A DNA stretch of 64,000 nucleotides from Pseudisothecium myosuroides. Taxonomy: Eukaryota; Streptophyta; Bryopsida; Hypnales; Lembophyllaceae. The stretch spans positions 12,092,501-12,156,500 of the forward strand of contig OX637288.1 of NCBI GenBank assembly GCA_951799445.1. The letters run 5' to 3'. The notes beneath the pieces are model-generated. The model ran no database searches, was not told where the DNA came from, and saw only the letters and a program-made list of their open reading frames with translations. Position 1 is the first letter of the stretch. Each line of letters begins with the position of its first letter. Positions 33,331-44,600 of the stretch are shown here, piece after piece. The position numbers were made by a program, and so were the translations under genes.

Positions 33331-35506
33331 TTTCCACTAATGAAGTATTTGGTGAATAAATGAATCGTGGAATGGTGACTCAATATTGTGCTATATATGA
33401 TCAATGGCAATTCAAAGATTCACACCAAATACGCTCATTAGATTGCCCCACACTAATTTCTTGACATTTCACACCAATTTATGTAATCAATAAAACAATG
33501 AATAACTAAAGACACTTTAATTTGAATTTCTATTATTAACCCTTATGACAAATTTTGAAATCTACTTTTATTTTATCATGAATACACATGCATGTTAGAT
33601 TTAACAACCTAAACAAAAGGCAACCTGCTAAGCCTCTAGGGTGTAGAATAAACTTGTCAATCACCGCATAGACAAAATTCAAATCCTTCTCCACATTAAT
33701 ATTGAGACTTGCATGATGTGAAATTTGGCATGATTATTCAATGTTATGTTAAGATTTACCTTAAGAAAATTGAATGCAAAAAAAATTTCTCCTAAATTTT
33801 TTATTGCAATTTAAAGGCAACGAGGCTGAAATCTAGTTAGAATTCCGTGCAGGCAGCCCCGTGTGTGGCCAGTGTGCGGTCACTATGCGGTGATATTCCA
33901 TTTTGTTCCCATTGCGTTCCATTTTGTTCCCACTGCGTTCTATTTTGTTCCCATCGCATTCCATTTTGTTCCCGTCGCGTTCTATTCCGTTCCCATCGCG
34001 TTCCATTCCGCTCCCGAACATGTCCAGATGAACTTTCCGTTTCTGGATGATTTTCAGGTTAAGACGAAGGTAAACGATTCTACTGTAGAGGACTAGGGTT
34101 TCGAAGGTGGCGGCTTCGCATTTTCCCAAAATGGGGTTTCGCTTCAAGCTTTCTGTATTTGTTGTTTCCGCGAGGTGGCTGTGCGTTTGTGGAGGTGCGT
34201 TTGAGCAGCAACGGTGGCTGCGGTTTTCTCTTTCTCGAGCTCCAAAACGCGTTGCCAGGTGAAATCAGTTTGAGATCTGAACGTCTGTTACGCCCAACGT
34301 GAATAGTTATTGCTTGGTATCCTTCAGTTAAGAAGATGAAGCACTCCTAGGGCATTTGGCTGGAGTTTTGAGTGCCGCATCGGAGATGATTCGCCTTCAG
34401 TACGTCGGCTGTGTGTAAAGGGACTGACGCAGGTAACTTCTTGTCTTAAAATCGTATCAACTTAATTTGAGGATCCAATTGCTAGGTCTGAAGATCCTGT
34501 TTTGCCTTGCTTGTATCTATGCTGACCAGTGCTTTTTTTTTTTTCATTTTTTATGAAGTGCCAGAGTAGCGATATAAAATGTTCTCGTGGGGCTCCAAAT
34601 TTTAGCATTCATCCACATATCGGATAGAAAATATCACATTAGTACATATCACGTGTCTATAATTTGTTTTCATCCACCGAATTTGGCGATTTAATCCAAG
34701 ATTTTTTTTAAATTCGATGTTTTCTGGCTAAAAGCTTCACGACTTTTTTGCCATTTTTTTAGCCAAATCTTTTTTTTTTGTGCAATCTGGCACTAGAAAG
34801 CACCCCCTAATGCTGACATGTCCGGCAAATAAACACTATATTGATTCCTATTCCTTCATCGGTCTTACACTCTGTCACTGCTGTTTCTTTGAGTTGAGTA
34901 TCGCGAAACGATCTCTTTACTACATACTCATTATCTAAGCACGATTTAAATACTCTTTATTAGCAACTTATCATGCAATGGTGATTGTCATCATGTGCAG
35001 AGAGTAGTATTCTCTTCAGTGATTATGAACAGTTGTATATCTGTGACAGAATGAATTTGAAATTGGGTTGAAGTTCCTGATGATTGGTTCTGAAGTTTAG
35101 TACCGGTACTGTCTTCTGTGGATGTTTTGTTTGAAATATGATTTGGATATCTTGTTGTACCTTCTTACCTTGTTTCTGTATTCACTTCAGATACTAGAGT
35201 TAGGGTGGCCAAGTATGCATCACAAATACTCAGTGTGATTGTCGCGTTGATAGAGGACACGGGAAGGAGTGGCCTTTGAAGCAGCCCAAAATAAATACTT
35301 GAAATGAAAACCCTGAGCCTACCACCTCTGATGCATCCATTTCCCACGGGGATCCATGGTCACTGGAGCTCGTCCCTCGTCTCTCTGAAGCAGAGTTCCA
35401 TAATTGCTCCTCTAAGCTTACCCTCGTCCCTTTGATCCCACGTTCCGTTCTCTTCATGTTCTGGTCTTTGCTAAGCTTTCTGTTCTGTTGGGGTTCTACT
35501 GATTTG
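33331..35506. other. intergenic DNA before NTF2-like copy 2
   Basis: 33,331-33,840 is AT-rich and empty. From 33,840 the base composition rises and a 21-bp minisatellite is present (33,896-34,020). 34,150-34,440 is GC-richer with a donor-like ACGCAGGTAACTT at its end and may be a former 5' exon, but I see no protein. 34,450-35,500 shows no gene. Confidence 0.45.
33896..34020. repeat. 21-bp minisatellite, six units
   Basis: Units such as TTCCATTTTGTTCCCATTGC(G) follow each other at 33,896, 33,917, 33,938, 33,959, 33,980 and 34,001 with one or two changes each. Because 21 is a multiple of three, the minus strand reads a seven-residue repeat (ERDGNKM-like) in the frame 33,833-34,147. Expression of that frame is unsupported. 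Confidence 0.9.
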
Positions 35507-37602
35507 CAGCTTTGAAGTGGATTGCGAGCGGGAGCATTTGCACGCCCTTGCGATGGACGTGCTTGAGTTCCGCAACTGTCGTCGGTGAGATCGTGTCGGC
35601 AGCAAGAGATGGTGAAATTCTCAAGGCAGCGATCACTGTGGCTTGCTCTGACTTCAATTTTTGTCAGATTGTCGACTATGCTGGCTGTTCCTTGTTCGAT
35701 GCTTAGGGTTTGATCTGGCGTACTTCAATCCGGAGTCGGCGGTACACGTTCGCTTTGTCACTGGTACGTGGAATCATCCTGACGAGATTTCGCAAGGGTT
35801 TGTGCCCTCTTTTGTGTCCACGGGTATGATTAGGTTGCGAGCCTCTGAACGAATCTTGTAGCGTCCGGGTTACTGGAGCACGGAATATTCCTTGTAGTTC
35901 TGAATTGCGTTTCTGATTTGCTTGATCTGTTTTCTGAATTTGCTACTTCTCGAAAGTTTCCTGAGGGTAAGGATGCAAAGGACGTAGTTTAGGGTCTAGG
36001 GATCATGAGTAACGAGATGAATGCCCATGTATAAGAGTGCATTCAAATACTTTGTTTCCGCATGCTTCTGTTTCCGATCATGTCAGTGTGGAATTTAGAC
36101 TTGGTGAAAGCAAAAGCCTTTTCAATAAGGCTTACAAGTGTAGGTGTATTCAAATCCGACCTTGCACGATTTTGAGCCTGAATTTTGTCTCAAACTACGA
36201 GCTTCATAGTAGAGATCTCCAATTGCGTTGCCTGAAATGACCTCCATTCTCAGAGCATAAGTCTTGAACTGCGACAAGCCCTATTCATCTGTCTGTGAAA
36301 GTGATGATGGTGCGAATTTTGTGTTTCAGACGATTCTTGAATTTTTTCAGAAGTTCGTGGATTTTGTGGGCTCCGAACTGGAGTTCATAGTAGATGACAT
36401 CACCACTGGTGATCCCAATGCTGCTGGTTTGACATGGCATTTAGATCAAGGAAACCCTTTGAACTATGGTCTTTCCTTTTGGACGTGATTTTCAGAAAAA
36501 ATAGATTGCTTTCCAGAGCTTCGAGAAAACACCTTAAAGAGAATCTGAGATCTTTAAGGTCACGAAGACTACAGTGGTATTCCCATGATACGAGACCTCT
36601 ATATGATCATCATGATTATATGGGAATATCACAAAAATACATTAAGGAGACTTCTCCATGAGCATGGAGAAGCATGTCTTTGTGGTTTTGTGATTCCCTC
36701 TGTCTAATGTTTTTGAAACAATCTAATCCTACTGTAAACCTTGATGTTTTGCTTCTCAAGTCAAGATGATAAAACTCTCTCCCGTCATGTTGCTTTCAAT
36801 TGTCTCACGAGTATGTTGTCCTTGCTGTTTATGAAACACAGTGCAACGGTAAGCGATTTCCGTTCAGAAAGGGTTGTAGCTTTTATCGCTGCCAAGTGCT
36901 GCAAGTGTTCAATGGCAAACGGCAGTTTGTGTAAGCACTTCAGCAGCCTGTAAGTTATGTTCCGGTAATTATTTCTAAGTTTTTGTTTGTTGCAATTGAT
37001 CGTTAAGGGAGTCTCTGATTTGCAGTGACTATTGCAGTTATGGCAGAGACGCTGTAGAGCCTTCAACCAAACCCCGTGATCTGACACTGGTAAGTAAGCA
37101 AGAACATTTCTTTTCCAACTGAGCCATTTGTCCCCTTCTGCTGGTGAATTCAACCTGTTTGTTGTGTGCACGGGAAAGACGGTTTGTACTCTCGACCTTA
37201 ACATACAACACTAACCCACCCTGTTTGTTGTATATATGGTAAAGACGGTTAGTGCTCTCGACCTTAACACACACTACTAAGTTTTCAGTGTTGTGTATGT
37301 ACGCAGGTGGCTTCAAAGGGGCTTAGCGCATTGCTACGGAGATTCCCATCACTTGCGTTTAATTCGGTTTTGGAAGAGTCGTCTCTGAATGTGTTAGTGC
37401 AAGTCGAAGATAGAAAGGCTTGCAAATTGTTGGAGGACGAATTATTATGGTTTTATTCTGTTTTCAGGTCAGCCTGGTTCACTTTGCCCTCCTTGCCATG
37501 TTGTGCAAGTTAGTTTTCTCGGCAAATTGTTGGTCTGATCGGAAGGTGTGAATTTGTGTAGCTTCCACCGGCAGGTGATTTTATTGAACTGATTTGCTGA
37601 AA
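35507..37602 (+). pseudogene. NTF2/SnoaL-like protein, copy 2 (probable pseudogene)
   Basis: This is homologous to copy 1 over its full length. Exon a (about 36,264-36,446) reads ESDDGANFVFQTILEFFQKF then VGSELEFIVDDITTGDPNAA and GLTWHL; its donor has changed from GT to AT (copies 1 and 3 keep GT). Exon b (36,842-36,930) reads NGKRFPFRKGCSFYRCQV, has a 9-bp duplication, and ends at FV before GTAAGC. Exon c (37,038-37,089) reads YGRDAVEPSTKPRDLTL. Exon d from 37,307 reads VASKGLSALLRRFPSLAF. The frame at 36,037-36,240 (MHSNTLFPHASVSDH...) may be the N-terminal, transit-peptide side. The motif order is that of plant NTF2-like proteins. The lost donor and altered exon-b acceptor argue against function, but this is the most intact copy. 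It lies directly upstream of the TNL-B promoter block. Confidence 0.65.
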
Positions 37603-37682
37603 TGTGTAGGAGTTCAGATTTGTGTAAGGGTAGAGTCCTTTAGAGTTCCGTGTGAACACTTTGAAACACTCTGAAACGAGGG

Positions 37683-38551
37683 CTGTAAAATTTATCCCTT
37701 CCAGAACCTCTTGTAGACATGGATATCAAACGCCTCTTTTTAACCAAACCCCGTACTCCTCCCAATTTGTTGTAAAATGGACGCCAGATACGTGATTGGT
37801 TTCTCAAATAGTTTTCCAAGTCTACAAGAACGATTTTGGATTTATTCCCAATTTCATGCGGACATTTAGTAGGGACTCCTAAATTCGTCACTTTTTTATT
37901 GTGCACAATTTCTTTTGTTAGATGGACAATAGTTATATGTATTCTAATTGGTTTTTGAGAGGAGATTTCAAAGCACCGAAGATTGCATCATTTGGATACT
38001 TTGATCAAGTGGTGCTTTTAGACACTTGACACATTTGGGTGTCGCTATCTTAAATCACAATATTGAAATATGATGACTTCTCTTTATGAGTTTTTAGGAC
38101 GTTTGTACTTTCTTTAGCAAGTGGGCATGCAAGGTATAGATTGGCAAATCTTCCTTGCATGTGCCTTGAAGGGAATACATGCATTTTATTTTGAGGTATA
38201 TGTTGTCAAATGATTTGAGGATGGACTATAGCCACTCTTGAGATTAGTTTTTTTGTGATCCACCAAATGTACCATGGTCTACAATCCCTTTTTGTAGCAT
38301 ACAATTTTTCTACATTGGCATCTTATAATTCATGAGGTGTAAAGTGTTACTTAAAGAATCCCAATGTGACAACATTTGAGAGGATTCAAGGACTTTCATG
38401 TGTTGTGTATATTGTATTGACATAAATCCTCTTTGGAACTTGGAATTCAAATATGGCAAGAAGTAGCTCATTCCATATGTGGGGTTGGTGAAACATAAAC
38501 TAATATTCTCTTCTATTTTTAAATTCATGGTTATCAATTTCAATTTTGCAG
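37683..38551 (+). promoter_or_regulatory. conserved upstream region of TNL-B
   Basis: Homologous to 13,546-14,515 before TNL-A. It ends in a pyrimidine-rich run and TTTTGCAG (AG at 38,550-38,551), a likely acceptor of a 5'-UTR intron, nine bases before the proposed start codon. The transcription start cannot be placed from sequence alone. Confidence 0.5.
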
Positions 38552-38560
38552 TGGTGAGCC

Positions 38561-38618
38561 ATGATGGGCACTATGGAGGGTGGTGCAAAGCATTCCAAGA
38601 AGTTGTGTGTACTTGAAG
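38561..38618 (+). CDS. TNL-B leader exon
   Basis: A 58-nt coding exon (MMGTMEGGAKHSKKLCVLE), ending in phase 1 before GTATTC. The TNL-A counterpart has the same length and phase and a similar end (HSKKLYKLE), which supports it. It is too short to stand out as a frame alone. A second ATG follows directly (38,564), so the exact start is uncertain by one codon. Confidence 0.7.
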
Positions 38619-41600
38619 GTATTCAGAATTCTATCACTAGTTATCTTTCCTTTTCCTATTGAGTTTCTAATATCATGACTTTGTAGTTTTTTGATGGTGA
38701 ATTTTGAGGGCGATTCCAAATATAAATTCATGAATTGTTGATTTGTCAATAAGATTGGTCATTGGTTGTTGTGCAGATGAATTTGGAAACTATGATGTTT
38801 TCATGAGTCATAGAGGCCCTGATGTCAAGACAGGCTTTGTGGGCTATTTATACGATGATTTGAAGAAAGCTGGGTTACATCCTTTTTTGGATTGCAAATC
38901 CATTGGTAAAAGCCAAGATTCTTGGAAATGCATTGACCAAGCTATCCAAACAACACCCCTAGCCCTAGTCATATTTTCTGAGACTTTCGTCCAATCGCAG
39001 TGGTGTTTAAAAGAGTTGCATGCAATCATGAACTCTCGTTCTATGAAGATGCTTCCAATCTTTTACAAAGTTCAACCATCAGATGTGAAATTTCCAGAAC
39101 AGGGCCAACTAGATGGTGAATATATGAGGTTGGTAAAGGAGCATGGTGAGGTTGTTATTGAAGAATGGGGGGCTGATTTGAAACGAGCATCAGTGGTCCA
39201 TGGTTGGGAGTACAAAGTGGGAGATCAAAGGTGAGTAAGGTGGGTACACCTAAAATCATTAGAAATTGGGTTGTGAGTAATTTGAAGGCTATCTAGTATG
39301 TAGTAGTTTGTACAAAAGAGATGTGTAGAAAAGGAAGCAATGCACAATCATTTTTTTGATTTTGACAAAAATGAGAGAACAATAGGGGTACAAAGTTTTG
39401 AAAGTAGAGTGCTTGGAGTTGCTCATAGGTTGCATTGAAAAAGTGTGGTCACATTCAAAAGCAATCAAGGTTGGAATTAAAAATATAGAAGTGTAGTAGT
39501 GTTATTCAGATTCTAAAAAATATGCAAGCTTGTATACCCATGATTTTATATCCTTGTGTTGTATGAGTCATGAAATAACATGAGGATTTATTAACATGAG
39601 CATATTTTTGTTGATCTGTAATCTCTAGCAAGTCTTCATGTGTTATTAAATCCTTGAGTTCTTTGAGTTTAGAAGCCAATCACATGTCCCAAAGCAGCCA
39701 ATGTTGCTTGCAGGAATTGTGAAGACATGGAGGTGCAATTTTCTAAATTAATTTTCAGTAGTTGGGGGTTTATTTTAGAGTGTAGTTTGACGCATGGTGC
39801 GATTTGGGGGGTACCCATTGTATGTGCTTCATCCCTACGTGTCATGAAGAGTATTGTGCTTGAACTTGACATTGACATTGTAGTCAGCATAAATGAAATT
39901 TGCTTCAAATTTTTTGCAGGTTGGAAAAGGAGTTGGTGGTTGAGGTGGTTGGAAAGATCTTTGAATTGGCAAATAAGCCCCTTCCCTTAGATGTGGGTGA
40001 TTATATTGTGGGCGTGAAGAAAGTTGCTGAGAACCTCATTCATGTGATAGATGAGAAGAAAGTGTTGATGTTGGGATTGTGGGGAATGGGTGGAATTGGA
40101 AAGTCTACTTTGGCGAGGGAGTTATACAACCAATTGGGCAGAAGATTTGATGCAAGGTGTTATGTGGAAGATGTGGGGGAGACAGTGAAAAAAAATGGTG
40201 TGACGAGTGTCCAAAATCAAATTCTGAAGGCCTTGTGCGAGAACGAATCAATACAAAGTATTGTAGACAAATCAAAGGGAAAGGTTATTCTTGAGGAAAG
40301 GTTATCAAAGAAATCCATTCTTTTGGTTTTGGATGATGTTCATGATGACAATGAGATGGATTATTTGATGTCACGCAAAATGTTGAAGGAAGGTAGCATG
40401 TGCATTGTCACTTCTCGAAATTGTCGCAATTTTGAGAAGTCCACTTCATTTCATATCCATCATGAGATTCACACGCATGATGTTCAAATCTTGGACGACA
40501 ATGATGCTCGAAGTGTCTTTACATGTCATGCATTTGGAGGTGATTTGAAAGTGCCTCCAAGATTTGAAGGTCTTGTTGAAGATGTTAGTATGGCATGTGG
40601 TGGAGTTCCATTGGTATTGAAGGTTTGTGGGTCTCTTTTGAAACAAGAGGAGGATGTGGAGATTTGGAAGGACGTTCTAAAGAAGTTGAATTGTGGCGCT
40701 ATCATGGACGAGAAGAAGATATTTGATTGTCTTCGGATTAGCTATGACTCTCTTCAAGAACAACATCAAGAAATGTTTTTGGATATTGCATGTGCATTAT
40801 TGGGACAATCTCTAGAGTTTGCCAAATTTGTTTGGAGATCCCAAGGTTGGTCTGCAGCATTGGGTGTCCGGAGCCTCGTGGAAAAGGCCTTGATTAGAGT
40901 GGATGCGGTAGGTTTCATTAGCATGCACGACCACTTGCGAGACATGGGCCGTGCCATTTCCAAGCAAGAAAGATCAAGTGTGAAACGCTTGTGGGGTTCA
41001 GAATCCTTGGCGTTGTTGAATAGGAATGAGGTATGGTTCGTACCCATTAAACTTTAATGCGGTGTTTCTCTAATTTTAGTAATTTAAGCTTTGCAATATA
41101 TTCCTTTTGAGTTTAGCTATGCCTAGTTTGGTCCAAGAAAAATTTGTATGTTAAAGCTTTCTAATTGTATTTTAGTTTTTTTGGGATGTGTTTGTGCAGC
41201 CACTACCTGTTTCTCTTCAAACTTTGATACTTCCATGGAATCTTGGAATTTGTGTTGACCTTTCTCTTATGAAAGGATTGCGCATATTCAAATGCGAAGG
41301 TGACTCGTTTTCAATGTCATCACTTCCAGAGAATTTGCGTTGGCTTGATTTCATTAACAATCGGTATACACCACTGAGACATTTTCCTGAGGCACCTAAG
41401 ATCAATGAATTGGTGATATTGTTTTGGAAGGATGAATTTTTGGAGAAATTGCCAAAATCTTTTGGAAATTGGAGGAAGTTAGAAGTGTTGTATCTATTGG
41501 ATTGTGGCAAGCTCAGGAACCTACCTAATTCATTTGTAGACCTTCAAAATTTGAAATACTTGGATCTTCATGGAAGTGGAATCCAACGTTTACCTGAATC

Positions 41601-44600
41601 TTTTAGAAAGTTGAGCAACTTACAAGTGTTGAATTTATCATACTGTAGTGAGCTTAAGGAGCTACCTGCTTCATTTGGAGGCCTCCAAAATATCAAAAAT
41701 TTAGATTTCCATTTGAGTGGAGTCCAACATTTACCTGAATCTTTTGGAAAGTTGAGCAATTTGGAAGAGTTGAATCTACAATATTGTAATGAGCTTGTAG
41801 ATCTACCTGAATCATTTGGAGGCCTCCAAAGCTTAAAAGACTTGCATCTCCATATGAGTGGAATCCAACGTTTACCTGAATCTTTGGGACAGTTGAGCAA
41901 TTTGGAAGTGTTGGATCTAGGGAATTGTAGTGAGCTTAAGGAGCTACCTGCTTCATTTGGAGGCCTCCAAAGCTTTAAAAACTTGCATCTTCAAGAAAGT
42001 GGAATCCAACGTTTACCTGAATCTTTTGGAATGTTAAGCAATTTGGAAGTTTTGGATCTACGGGGTTGTGATGAGCTTAAGGAGCTACCTGCTTCATTTG
42101 GAGGCCTCCAAAATTTGAAAAACTTGGCTCTCCAAAGAAGTGGAATCCAACATTTACCTGAATCTTTTGGAAAGTTGAGCAATTTGGAAGAGTTGAATCT
42201 ACAATATTGTAATGAGCTTGTAGATCTACCTGAATCATTTGGAGGCCTCCAAAGCTTAAAAGACTTGCATCTCCATATGAGTGGAATCCAACGTTTACCT
42301 GAATCTTTTGGAAAGTTGAGCAATTTGGAAGAGTTGAATCTACAATATTGTAATGAGCTTGTGGATCTACCTGAATCATTTGGAGGCCTCCAAAGCTTTA
42401 AAAACTTGCATCTTCAAGAAAGTGGAATCCAACGTTTACCTGAATCTTTTGGAAAGTTGAGCAATTTGGAAGTGTTGGATCTATGGGGTTGTGGTGGGAT
42501 TAAGGAGCTACCTACTTCATTTGGAGGGCTCCAAAGCTTAGAAAACTTGGCTCTCCCAAGGAGTGGAGTCCAACGTTTACCTGAATCTTTTGGAAAGTTG
42601 AGCAATTTGGAAGTGTTGGATCTATGGGGTTGTGGTGAGCTTAAGGAGCTACCTGCTTCATTTGGAGGCCTCCAAAGCTTAAAAAAATTGGATCTTGAAG
42701 GGATTGGAATCCAACGTTTACCTAAATCTTTTGGAAAGTTGAGCAATTTGGAAGTGTTGGATCTTCGGGGTTGTGATGAGCTTAAGGAGCTACCTGCTTC
42801 ATTTAGAGGCCTCCAAAATTTGAAAAACTTGGCTCTCCAAGGAAGTGGAATCCAACATTTACCTGAATCTTTTGGAAAGTTGAGCAATTTGGAAGAGTTG
42901 AATCTACAATATTGTAATGAGCTTGTGGATTTACCTGAATCCTTTGGAGGCCTCCAAAGTTTAGAAAACTTGAATCTTCGAAAGAGTGGAATCCAACGTT
43001 TACCTGAATCTTTTGGAAAGTTGAGCAATTTGGAAGTGTTGGATCTATGGGGTTGTGGTGGGGTTAAGGAGCTACCTGCTTCATTTGGAAGCCTCCAAGC
43101 TTTGAGAAACTTGCATCTCCAAAAGAGTGGAATCCAACATTTACCTGAATCTTTTGAAAAGTTGGGCAATTTGGAGGTGTTGGATCTATGGGGTTGGGGT
43201 GAGCTTAAGGAGCTACCTACTTCATTTGGAGGCCTCCAAGCCTTGAAGAAGTTGGCTCTTGAAAACAGTGGAATCCAACACTTACCTGAATCTTTTGGAA
43301 AGTTGAGCAATTTGGGAGTGTTGGATCTATGGGGTTGTGGTGAGCTTGTGGATCTATCTGAATCATTTGGAAGCCTCCAAAGCTTAAAAAACTTGAATCT
43401 TAGAATGAGTGGAATCCAACGTTTACCTGAATCTTTCGGAAAGTTGAGCAATTTGGAAGTGTTGAATCTATGGGGTTGTGGTGAGCTTACGGAGCTACCT
43501 GCTTCATTTGGAAGCCTCCAAAATTTAAAAAACTTGGATCTCCAAAGGAGTGGAATCCAACACTTACCTGAATCTTTTGGAAAGTTGAGCAGTTTGGAAA
43601 TGTTGGATCTATGGGGTTGGGGTGAGCTTAAGGAGCTACCTGCTTCATTTGGTGGCCTTCAAAATTTGAAAAACTTGGATCTCCAGAAGAGTGGAATCCA
43701 ACACTTATCTGAATCTTTTGGAAAGCTGAGCAATTTGGGAGTCTTGAGACTACAAGATTGTAATGAGCTTGTGGATCTACCTGAATCATTTGGAAGCCTC
43801 CAAAATTTAAAAAAGTTGCATCTTCGAATGAGTGGAATCCAACGTTTACCTGAATCTTTTGGAAAGTTGAGCAATTTGGAAGTGCTGGGTCTATGGGGTT
43901 GTGGTGAGCTTAAGGAGCTACCTGCTTCATTTAGAGGCCTCCAAAATTTGAAAAACTTGGCTCTCCAAGGAAGTGGAATCCAACATTTACCTGAATCTTT
44001 GGGACAGTTGAGCAATTTGGAAGTGTTGGATCTACGGGGTTGTGATGAGCTTAAGGAGCTACCTGCTTCATTTAGAGGCCTCCAAAATTTGAAAAACTTG
44101 GCTCTCCAAGGAAGTGGAATCCAACATTTACCTGAATCTTTTGGAAAGTTGAGCAATTTGGAAGAGTTGAATCTACAATATTGTAATGAGCTTGTGGATT
44201 TACCTGAATCCTTTGGAGGCCTCCAAAGTTTAGAAAACTTGAATCTTCGAAAGAGTGGAATCCAACGTTTACCTGAATCTTTTGGAAAGTTGAGCAATTT
44301 GGAAGTGTTGGATCTACGGGGTTGTGGTGAGCTTAAGGAGCTACCTGCTTCATTTGAAGGCCTCCAAAGCTTAGAAAACTTGGCTCTCCCAGGGAGTGGA
44401 ATCCAACTTTTACCTGAATCTTTTGGAAAGTTGAACAATTTGGAAGTGATGGATCTGCAAGATTGTAATGAGCTTGTGGATCTACCTGAATCATTTGGAA
44501 GCCTGCATAGCTTAAAAAACTTATCTTTCCAAGGGAGTGGAATCCAGCGTTTACCTGAATCTTTTGGAAAGTTGAGCAATTTGGAAGTGTTGGATCTATG

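Noticed and set aside
41186..41200. Translation of the LRR exon from its own upstream start as a separate protein
   Set aside because: The frame opens at an intronic GTG; the acceptor TTTGTGCAG at 41,199 and phase agreement with the NB-ARC exon show it is an internal exon of TNL-B.
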